DNA of 64,000 nucleotides, from assembly GCA_013396995.1 (NCBI GenBank), contig VWZP01002200.1:1149995-1213994 (forward strand), read 5' to 3'. Position numbers and translations under genes: made by a program. Under the pieces are notes generated by a model. The model worked only from the letters and a program-made list of their open reading frames with translations, made no database searches and was not told the origin of the DNA. Below are positions 48,401-56,099 of the stretch, in pieces. The stretch comes from Dicaeum eximium. Taxonomy: Eukaryota > Chordata > Aves > Passeriformes > Dicaeidae. Every line of letters begins with the position of its first letter. Position 1 is the stretch's first letter.

Positions 48401-51400
48401 TTCCCAGCAGCTGTGGTGGCTCCAGATCCTGAGTAGCTGTTCTCCCTGTAGGGACCAGTGGCCTTTGGATTAATATAGCCTCAAGCCAGGCTACAAGCCA
48501 GGCTACTGGCACAGCTCTGGGTGTGGCTGCAGTGAGCTCTGGGCAGCCTCTGGGAGCAACTAAATCTGCCCCAAATGAGCAAAAAGAGTTGGTGGATGAG
48601 GCTCAGGGCAGCCTTCCCCACATGTCCCTGCAGGCCACCCTGCTCCTTGCCAGAGTCATGAGTACCCCTGTGGGCTGGGGTCCTGCCTGAATGCATCCCT
48701 GGCGTGCAACGGCCGGCAGGACTGCGCGGATGGCTCAGACGAGGGGGGGAACTGCTCTGTGCCCTGCCAGCGGTCCTGCACTCATCTCTGCTACTCCTCA
48801 CCCCAGGGCCCTGTGAGTGCCAGCAGCCCTGGGGCAGGGGCTTGTCATGCCATGACGCCTTGCTCCAGCTGCAGAAGGGAGCCTTGTGTGCCCAGGGTGG
48901 GCAGCTGATGGTCCCTTTCCCCACAGCGCTGCTGGTGTGACCCAGGCTATCAGCTTGCTGAGGATGGTCTGTCCTGCGTGGACATAGACGAGTGCGCAGA
49001 GGGGGGCAAGGGAGCCTGCACCCAGACATGCCTCAACACCCCAGGGTCCTACAGCTGTGACTGTCTCCCTGGTTACCTGCTGGAGCCTGATGGCCATGTC
49101 TGCAAACTCACTGGTAAGTCCTGGGGTGGCCAAGCAGTGCTGAGGCTGGCCCCGGCCCTCTGAGATACACCAGAGGCTGGTGGATACTTGTCCCCCTGTG
49201 TCTGCTGCCCATGGGAAACCTTGTAGTCCTGTGAATGGCTGGTTAGAAAATCCATCAGCACTATCTGAGAACATCCTGTGTGGTAGGGCTGAGTTACCAG
49301 CAAGCTCCAATGCCTGCATGTGCTGGGACCGTGGGACCATTGGTGCTGAGCAGGTCCGTGTGGCTCTGTGTTGCCCCAGGACCAGAGCCCAAGCTGCTGG
49401 TGGCTGTGCAGTCCGAGGTGTTGTCCTATGGCCTGCGGAGTGGGCATGAGGAGGTGGTGCTGGCCAGTGACAAGGATCGTGTTGTCTTCTCACTCGACTA
49501 TGACTTGGTGGAGAGGAAAGTCTTCTGGATGGACCTGGCTACAGAAAGCATCCGCTGGCAGGACCTCAACTCAGGAAAGAAAGGCACACTGGTGAAAGGT
49601 GGGCTGTGACAACGTGGTGTTAGCAGGGCTGGCCTCCCCCACTGTGTAGTCTCCAGGTTGCAGTGGGGTGCCAAGCTGTGATCCCTTATATGGAGAAGTG
49701 CTAGTGAGAGCAAGGCTGGGAGGAGCGAGACCTCCTGGGATGGAGGGACCTGGAGCATTATTCCTTCCAAAGGGCCGTGCAGCTGTCACCCCACACAGGT
49801 GCTGCCTCTTGGCTGCATTTCAGGTGTGAGATCAGACTGTATAGCAGTGGACTGGCTTGGAAGGAACCTGTACTGGACAGATGGGGTAGCAGGGCAGGTG
49901 CTGGCCACTCGCTTGGGGGCTGCCTGGCAAGGGATACCAGAGTACACTGTGGTGATGGATGGAGACCTGGACCAGCCCCACTCTCTGGTGCTCCAGCCTC
50001 TGGCAGGGTAAGTCTGGGATAAGAGGATGTGGAGACCTCCTTGCCATCCCTGCCCTACCCCATTTTCTTCCATGGAGGTGAAAGGCTGGGGAAGGGGTGG
50101 GATGGCCTCACCTTGGTGCTGTGGGGACTGCATGACAGGAGAAGAAAGAGCCCAGACACCTGCCCCTGCCCATCATGGAGCTCTCCATACGCCCATGATG
50201 AGATGCTCCAGGCTGCTTTTCTGGGCTGCCTTGGTGCTGGGTCAATGCTGTGTCAAGTCCATAGCACCTCTCTTCCCACTAGGCTGATGTACTGGTCAGA
50301 GGTGGGGAGCCACTCACGGCTGATGCAGGGCAGTATGGATGGCAGCTGGCGGCACGTGCTGCTGGCCCAGGGACTGGGCTGGCCCACAGCACTGGCCCTC
50401 GACCTCCCCACCCAGAGGATCTTCTGGCTGGATGAGAAGCTGGGCAGTGTTGGTTCTGCACATCTGGATGGCAGCAGTGTGAAGGTGTGTTGGGGCACTG
50501 GTGATGGGGCCCTGATGGGGACCAGGGTGGGCACTGACAGCCTCCCTGACAGGTCCTGAAGCTGCACTGGGTCCGGAGCCCCTTTGCAGCAGCTGTGTGT
50601 GAGGGGCAGCTCTACTGGTCGGAGAGGAAGACGTGGTCTGTGCAGCAGGTGGACAAGGCCAGCGGCAAGAACAGGACCGTGCTGCTCAAACGGCACGGGC
50701 AACCCCATGGCCTCCAGGTACCTTCTTGGGGAGCCCCAAACCCTGCTGTGCCAGCTCTGCTGATCTCCCATCCTGCTGTCCTCTGATTGAGGAGGCACTG
50801 GGAGCTGTACCCCCATCCCAGTGGTCCTCAGGCAGCAGTTTCTGTGCCAAGCGTCTCTGGTCCTCTTGGAGCATCTGTGCCTCACCATCCTGCCCCGAGC
50901 TGGGCTGTGTGTGGGCCTTGGGAGCGTGGTGTGGTGTCAGTTGTGCTCAGCACTGCCGGGGGTGCCGATGGAGCCGAGGCTGAGCCTGCTGTCCCACAGG
51001 TGATGCACCCAGCCCTGCGCCCCGCAGCCCCCAGCCCGTGCGAGACGCGCGGCTGCTCCCACCTGTGCCTGCTGAGCGCCAGGCACACCGGGCAGTGCCG
51101 CTGCCCCGCCGGGCTGATGCTGGCCGCCAATGAGACCACCTGTCTGCCCATCCGTGATTCGGCCTTTGCCCTCCTGGTGTCACCGGCAGCTGTGGCACAG
51201 GTACCATCCTCTGGAGCCGGCCCTGGGGGCTGCTGTTGTCGCCACTCTCAGGGAAGAGGGGTCCCCATCCTAGTGCTGCCTCCTTCCTCCAGGTCTACCT
51301 GAAGGACCTGCCTGCATCAGCTGGATCCCAAGGGCTTCCCCCGCACAGGGCCCTGCCATTGGCCAAGGTGAGTCGCCTGACAGCCGTCGACTATGCAGTG

Positions 51401-53934
51401 AAAGACAAGAGTTTGTACTTTGCAGAAGCGGGAAGCAATTCCATCGGACTGCTGCGCATGAAGGACTGGGGACGGCTGTCCTGGAAGAAGGCAGTAGCTG
51501 TGGAGGGCACGGTGACATCCCTGGCCTTGGACTGGCTGAGTGGGAACCTTTACTGGATCGGGGGGCAGCCGCCCAGCATCCATGTGGCAGCTCCGAGGGG
51601 GCAGTGGGCCCTGGCTCTACTCAGCAAGGGGCTGCAGGGCGCTGCCTGGCTCGCACTGTGTCCTCGTGCTTCCACCATGTGCTTTGTCACAGCAGCTGGC
51701 AGCCACGGGCGCGGTGCCGTGGTGGAGTGTGCGGCCATGGACGGCACTGGCCGCAGAGCGGTCTGGAGGAGAGCCCGGGCTCCCGCTGGCCTTGCCTTTG
51801 GGGGTGCTGGCACCAGGCTGTACTGGGCAGACTGCGGTGAGTGAGGAGTGAGCCGGGGCACCACGGGCGGGTAGCAGCGGTGCAGGTGCTCAGTCTGCAA
51901 AGCACAGCCTGGCACAGCCCTGAGGGGCAGCCCGGAGCCCTCTCTGTTGCCACACTGAAGCCTCTCGATCTGTGCCTTGCAGAGAGAGGTACCATCAGCA
52001 GTGTTGAGCTGGATGGATCCCGCTTCCAGCTGGTGCGGGAAGGGCTGCATGGTCTCTCACTCTTTGCCATAGGAGAAGGCTTTCTGCTCTGGAGCACAAC
52101 CTCAACCAATGGTAGGTCTGTTTGCTGTGCTTGGCCCAGCTCCTCCTACTGCACAAGGACACGGGGTTCTTCCAGTCCCTGTGGGTGCAGGCTTGCCCCA
52201 ATGTGGGGTGAAAAGCAAGCTAGGGAACCTCCCAGCTCAGGCACCCTTGTGGGTGGAGGTGGAGCAGTGCTGACCCCATGTGTTTCCAGGCTCCAGCAAG
52301 ATTTGGCACAGCCGGCTGCAGCAGGCTGAGAACTGGTGGTTCCCGATGGAGCAGGAGCTGGTAGCCATGAGGATTTACAGCCAGTTCTCACAGGAAGGTG
52401 GGACTGGAATTGCCCCAACCCAGGGCATCTGTGGGGTTCAGCCGCGCCGTGTGGTGGCCGTGCTAAGCAGCGCTGTTTTGGCAGGCACCAATGGCTGCGC
52501 AAAGAGCAATGGGGGCTGTGCCCAGCTCTGCCTGCCCAAGCCCGCGGGGCGGCAGTGCCGCTGCTCTCCCGGATACCAGCTGGTGCACGGGGCAGCGTGT
52601 GCGCTGGCACCGCCCTGCCCCGCCCCGCTGCAGGCCTGCCCCGACCTCCAGAGCTGCATTTCCAGAGAGCAGCTCTGCGATGGGCGCCCTGACTGTGCCG
52701 ACGGCTCCGATGAGTCTGACTGTGAGTGCCTGCCCACAGCCACGGTGTGCTGGGGTCCTGGGCACAGGGCAGCCTGCCCAGCCTCCCCCAGTTTGGGAAG
52801 GGGGTCTTACCTGAGTCTCTGCTGATCTGTGCCCATCCCTCCAGGTGCCTCGGTGAAGGTGGGGACGCAGGTCCCTGCAGAGGCACCATCAGGAACGTCC
52901 CACGTAGAACAGAAACCAGTCTCATCCATAGCTGCACCCCAGCCTCGGCAGCCCCGCCCCAGCCTGTCTGCAGCCCCTGGTCCCCAGGAGCGCGGAGAGC
53001 CCTTCGTGGTCCCCCCCAGCACGGAGGAGGTGCTGGGGGCCGTGCCCTGCAGCAGCGAGACCTGCAACCTGCGCGGGGACTGCGCCATCGAGGCTGGCCG
53101 AGTGACGTGCCACTGCGCCCTGGGCTATCGTGGCGACTACTGCGAGGAGGCCGAGGTGCAGCCCCTGGCAGGACCCATTGCCCTGGGGGTGGCCGTGCTC
53201 CTGCTGCTCGCTGCCGCTGCTGTGGGGGCCCTGGCCTACATGCGGAGGCGGGACAGGCGCAGGAGGTGAGCCAGGACTGGGCCAGGTACAACTGGGAGTG
53301 GAGAGGGACAGGGTCTCCTTGCCCAGGGACCCTGTGGAGCCCTGATGCACTCCTGGGTTATATGGAAAGCTCCCATCACCCCAGCAGGCTGTTAACCAGG
53401 GGTTGTGGCAGGACTTTGGGATCTGCCCTATCCCTAGGAGTTGGCCATGCCATTCTCAGGGTACCTTTTTCCTCTCCAGGGCCTCGAGCACTGCTTCCAC
53501 TCGGGTGCTGACCTTGTACCACCGTGAAAGTGATCCAGAGGAAGAGGATGAGGAGGACGAGGAAGAGCTTCCCCCCAAGAGTGATACATTTGTGAACGAA
53601 GCTTATGAAGGGAAAGAGGTAAGAAGCATCTGGAGCAGGCCCTGCTAGGGACCCCTCTGCTACCCTGCAGTGCCCCAGGGCCCAGTGCTGGCATGGTGCC
53701 CACTCCTGAGGCAAACTCTGCCCTCCTGCCAAAGGAGAGGGGCAAGACCAGGGGTGCCTAGATTCTGACAGGGCTGTCCCACTCTGCCTGTGGCTGGACC
53801 CTGTGTGCTAAGGTGTGGGGTAGGCTTAGAGGCTGGATCAGACTCGCCCCTGATACACCCATCTGTGATTTCTGCAGGAGCTGCCAGCCCTGCTGAGGAA
53901 AGGACCATCTCACACCAACACCGTAATTTCATAA
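40787..53934 (+). CDS. LDL-receptor-related protein with 13 class A repeats (LRP13), 33 exons
   Basis: This is a large type I endocytic receptor; the fish protein is an oocyte vitellogenin receptor, and a yolk role here is inference. I joined 33 exons (112+120+120+228+114+120+126+207+169+169+226+126+216+309+213+552+216+239+130+179+187+219+184+202+165+201+544+129+108+237+421+139+57 nt), total 6684 nt, 2227 residues, with all junction phases compatible. All introns are GT-AG, from 68 bp to about 470 bp. Order: signal peptide; 5 LDLa (44-231); 2 EGF; propeller 1 (314-570); EGF; propeller 2 (613-858); Thr-rich stalk (859-999); 7 LDLa (1000-about 1275); 2 EGF; propeller 3 (1360-1616); EGF; propeller 4 (1684-1943); EGF; LDLa 13; linker; EGF; membrane span (2134-2154); 73-residue tail. 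The total of 13 LDLa repeats is the basis of the name. No frameshift or stop was seen. Exon details are in the module entries. Confidence 0.88.
42600..44477 (+). other. LRP13 exons 6-11: EGF pair and beta-propeller 1
   Basis: Exons: 42600-42719 (EGF), 43013-43138 (calcium-binding EGF starting DVDEC), 43227-43433, 43570-43738, 43874-44042, 44252-44477. The propeller blades show YWTD-like cores: YYWLTEDG, LYWASSHP, LYWVNRGQ, LYWISEYK and FFWTDGTE. Such EGF-propeller units in the LDL receptor family act in ligand release at low pH after endocytosis. Exon phases change to 2 and 0 inside the propeller and return to 1 at its end. Confidence 0.87.
44832..46343 (+). other. LRP13 exons 12-15: EGF and degenerate beta-propeller 2
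   Basis: Exons: 44832-44957 (EGF), 45152-45367, 45590-45898, 46131-46343. The propeller (residues about 613-858) has only weak YWTD traces: VLYGTDDR, two LYWLA cores, VLWSS. Exon 14 uses a weak acceptor (CTCGCCAAG before TGTGC) because the only frame-consistent junction is there. Cysteine spacing in exon 12 is of the EGF type linking two propellers, as in LRP1/LRP2. Confidence 0.8.
46522..48812 (+). other. LRP13 exons 16-20: Thr-rich stalk and second LDLa cluster
   Basis: Exons: 46522-47073, 47456-47671, 47830-48068, 48151-48280, 48634-48812. Exon 16 begins with about 140 residues dominated by Thr, Ser and Pro (859-999), built from ACC/ACT codons, a likely O-glycosylated spacer. It then enters LDLa 6 (from Cys1000). 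Exons 17 and 18 hold two repeats each and exons 19 and 20 one each, making seven in this cluster. LDLa 7 is split over exons 16 and 17, and the last cysteine of LDLa 9/10 is reached across the exon 18/19 junction, which is phase 0. Confidence 0.87.
48927..50717 (+). other. LRP13 exons 21-25: EGF pair and beta-propeller 3
   Basis: Exons: 48927-49113, 49380-49598, 49824-50007, 50283-50484, 50553-50717. The first EGF starts in exon 20 (VPCQRSC) and ends in exon 21; the second is a calcium-binding EGF (DIDEC). Propeller 3 (about 1360-1616) has the best YWTD set in the protein: VFWMDLAT, LYWTDGVA, MYWSEVGS, IFWLDEKL and LYWSERKT. The intron between exons 24 and 25 is only 68 bp, the shortest in the gene. 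Confidence 0.87.
51000..52721 (+). other. LRP13 exons 26-30: EGF, beta-propeller 4, EGF and 13th LDLa repeat
   Basis: Exons: 51000-51200, 51293-51836, 51983-52111, 52290-52397, 52485-52721. Exon 26 carries an EGF module; exons 27-29 carry propeller 4 (about 1684-1943) with LYFAEAGS, LYWIGGQP, LYWADCG and LLWSTT cores, only one close to consensus. Exon 30 encodes an EGF module directly followed by a single LDLa repeat ending DGSDESDC. This isolated juxtamembrane repeat raises the count from 12 to 13. Confidence 0.86.
52845..53934 (+). other. LRP13 exons 31-33: linker, last EGF, membrane span and cytoplasmic tail
   Basis: Exons: 52845-53265, 53480-53618, 53878-53934 (stop TAA 53932-53934). Exon 31 holds a Pro/Ser-rich linker, an EGF module (CSSETCNLRGDC...CHCALGYRGDYC) and a membrane segment (IALGVAVLLLLAAAAVGALAY, about 2134-2154), followed by the basic stop-transfer MRRRDRRRR. 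The 73-residue tail has a run of acidic residues (2183-2192), then FVNEAY (2200-2205), an FxNxxY variant of the NPXY internalisation signal, and ELPALL (2210-2215), matching the acidic dileucine pattern [DE]xxxL[LI]. Confidence 0.88.
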
Positions 53935-54340
53935 AGGAACCTTGTGCAGCATCTCTTGTGCCATTGTGGTTTTTGTGTGGGCCAGGGAGGGGAGGTTGGT
54001 TTGCTCTTTCTAGATGTCTAAGATCTAGGGAATATAAGAATCCAGACAAAAAACATTTGGGAGGTGTATCAGGAAGTCTCCAAGCCCAACACACTCTCTG
54101 AGACTGTCCCTTGAGTACTGTCCCTCTGCAGCAAGGCTTAGCTTGTTGACCAGGGTGCTTTGAGCTCACCTGGTATAAGAATCTGGCCAAGTAACTCTAC
54201 AAGGAAGCTGGCTTGGCTCTTACTTTGTTATGCAGGGGGCTGAGAGGGATTTTATAGTGGAGTTCTGACCTCCTGAGTGTCCCTTACAAACCAGAGAGAC
54301 CAGTTTTACCACCTCACACCAAGCTAATTTTGAAAGGGGA

Positions 54341-54346
54341 AATAAA
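54341..54346 (+). promoter_or_regulatory. poly(A) signal of LRP13
   Basis: AATAAA lies about 407 nt after the LRP13 stop codon and is followed by a T-rich tract (ATTTTTTTCC) suitable as a downstream element. It predicts a 3' UTR of about 0.43 kb. Confidence 0.7.
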
Positions 54347-54626
54347 TGCTATTTTTTTCCTCTGTGATCTTTCTCCCCCCACCCTCCCCACTCCACCCTG
54401 AAGTAGCTGTGCTCCAGGAAGGAGAAATTTCTTATAGAGCTGATTTTGACCCTGGAGGAAAAGTCCTTTGGAAAAGTGCTATAAAAGCTAGCTATGCCCT
54501 TTTATAGACCTTTCCTCCCTGCTGCAGGCAAAACACAGGGAAGTTGGGTGAGCCCACTGGCTCTCAGCCCAACCTGCCTGGCAGAAAGCCCATAACCATC
54601 CCACGGCACAAATCCATTGCTTTGCA

Positions 54627-54632
54627 TTTATT
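54627..54632 (-). promoter_or_regulatory. candidate poly(A) signal of CLDN23
   Basis: The minus strand reads AATAAA about 400 nt past the CLDN23 stop codon, giving a short 3' UTR. Together with the LRP13 signal it leaves roughly 260 bp between two convergent 3' ends. Confidence 0.5.
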
Positions 54633-55027
54633 TTGCTGTTTGCACGGTCCTGAGCTGAGCAGAGACATGAGTGCTCCCCTCCCCTGTTGCCAGCTCTGAA
54701 GGTTACACACTTCTGACCTGTATGTTACTTACACAGGAACACCAAAGCTGTCTCTGCCCAAGCTGCTGTGCATGGTACAGGAAGATGAGGTAAAAGCAGC
54801 ATGGAAGGACTGGAGCCACCTCTAGTCCTCAATCCAGCATGGCTTTGGCACAGTTGTAGATCCTGGAGTACAGCAGGCTTTTGAGCAAGTTGCAAATATT
54901 CAAAAGAGGTCCTTGGTCTTGTTTCCAGCCTGTTCAGAGGGGCCCCAGGAGAAGGGCATGGCTTGTAGGGGCAGGGGCCAGCACTGCTTTTGATGCCATG
55001 TAGGTGACTGCTGTCCCAGTGCTGGGG

Positions 55028-55726
55028 CTAGAAGTCAGAGTCACAAGGTGGGCTTCTCCTCCAGTGCTGTCCATCTTTCTCATCCTCCAGCACATCCCAG
55101 GGATTGTTGTAAGCTCTACTGGCGCACGACCCAGCCTCTGTCACAGGGCTGGGGGGCAATTTGGGAGCCCTGCGCTCCTTGCAGCAGTGATGGAAGCTGA
55201 GGGTGAGGGCCAGCCCGCCCAGGATCTCCAGACAGCTTCCCAAATAGCTCAGTACCAAGCTGTAGCCTACGGTCAGCGTGCTGCCAGCCGGCGCAGGCAG
55301 TGCCCACAGCTCCTGGGTGTACCAGGAGCTGGGCACGAGGCTCATCAGCCCGGAGAGGAGCAGCACCAGCCCTGCCACGCCGGCCACCGGGTGCCGGGGC
55401 TCCGGCTGCCAGCAGCGAACACCCAGGGCGGCCACCACCAAGCCCAACAGGGTGACCACCAGCGAAGAGGGCATCAGCCCTTGTGCCACCCGCACGGGCA
55501 CCTGCTCGAAGTAGCGCAGCTCGTCAGCCTGCCCGCAGAGGCGGTCGTGGGTGCTCTGCCGCTCCCTGCAAATGTCCCAGATGCCCTGCTCCAAGACCAC
55601 GTCCATGGGCTGGTCAGGTATGAGGCTCACCTGCCTCCAGCTGGGTGCCAGCGTGCCCGTGAGTGTCAGCAGGAGCCCGCAGGGGCACAGCACCAGCCCC
55701 ACGATCATCTCCGTCGGCGTCCGCAT
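55028..55726 (-). CDS. claudin-23, single-exon gene
   Basis: This four-span tight-junction membrane protein contributes to paracellular barrier properties in epithelia. It has 232 residues. The claudin signature is present in the first extracellular loop: Trp30, GIW at 48-50 (GLW in most claudins), Cys53 and Cys64. Membrane spans lie at about 7-26, 80-104, 114-134 and 155-178. The start MRTP, the block LGVRCWQ, and the end PCDSDF (human ends PCDSDL, from memory) identify it as CLDN23 rather than another claudin. Human CLDN23 is about 292 residues; the cytoplasmic tail here is roughly 60 shorter. It is intronless, as in mammals. It is convergent with LRP13. Confidence 0.93.
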   Translation of the reverse strand: MRTPTEMIVGLVLCPCGLLLTLTGTLAPSWRQVSLIPDQPMDVVLEQGIWDICRERQSTHDRLCGQADELRYFEQVPVRVAQGLMPSSLVVTLLGLVVAALGVRCWQPEPRHPVAGVAGLVLLLSGLMSLVPSSWYTQELWALPAPAGSTLTVGYSLVLSYLGSCLEILGGLALTLSFHHCCKERRAPKLPPSPVTEAGSCASRAYNNPWDVLEDEKDGQHWRRSPPCDSDF

Positions 55727-56085
55727 GCTGGCGAGGTGGGTGAAGCGGGCTCCCGAGGGCTCCCGCTTGCCCGAGGTGCGCGGGAGCTCCGGGGCTCGCT
55801 GGACAGGAGCAGTGGCTCCGGTGCGGGCAGGGCGGGGGTCCCGCGGCGGTGCCGGAGCCCCTCAGGCCGTGCCGGAGCCCCTGAGGCGGGCAGCCCGCGG
55901 AGCCGCCCCCGCCCGGGCCGGGCCGAGGGGAGGTGCGGGCAGGAGGCGGTGCCGGCGGGAGGAGCCCGGCCCGGGCAGGGCTGGCCGGCCCCTGCCGCGG
56001 GGACAGCGCCTTCCAGGGCCGCGGGAGCTCCGGCCCCGCTGTCCCCTCGCAGGTGGCGGGATGGGGGCCGTGCCCGGGCTGCTGA
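55640..56085 (-). promoter_or_regulatory. CpG-island promoter and 5' UTR of CLDN23
   Basis: A sharply GC/CpG-rich stretch overlaps the start of CLDN23 and extends about 360 bp upstream (minus strand), then stops at AT-rich sequence near 56110-56180. GC-box-like CCCGCCC and CCGCCCCCGCCC words are present. No TATA box is evident within the island. Confidence 0.6.
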
Positions 56086-56099
56086 GGTGGCATAGGACC

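Noticed and set aside
52146..53291. 381-codon minus-strand frame opposite LRP13 exons 29-31
   Set aside because: Shadow of GC-rich coding sequence on the other strand, crossing introns of the real gene.
55004..56095. 363-codon plus-strand open frame over CLDN23
   Set aside because: Antisense shadow of CLDN23 and its CpG island; low-complexity Arg/Pro/Gly-rich translation.
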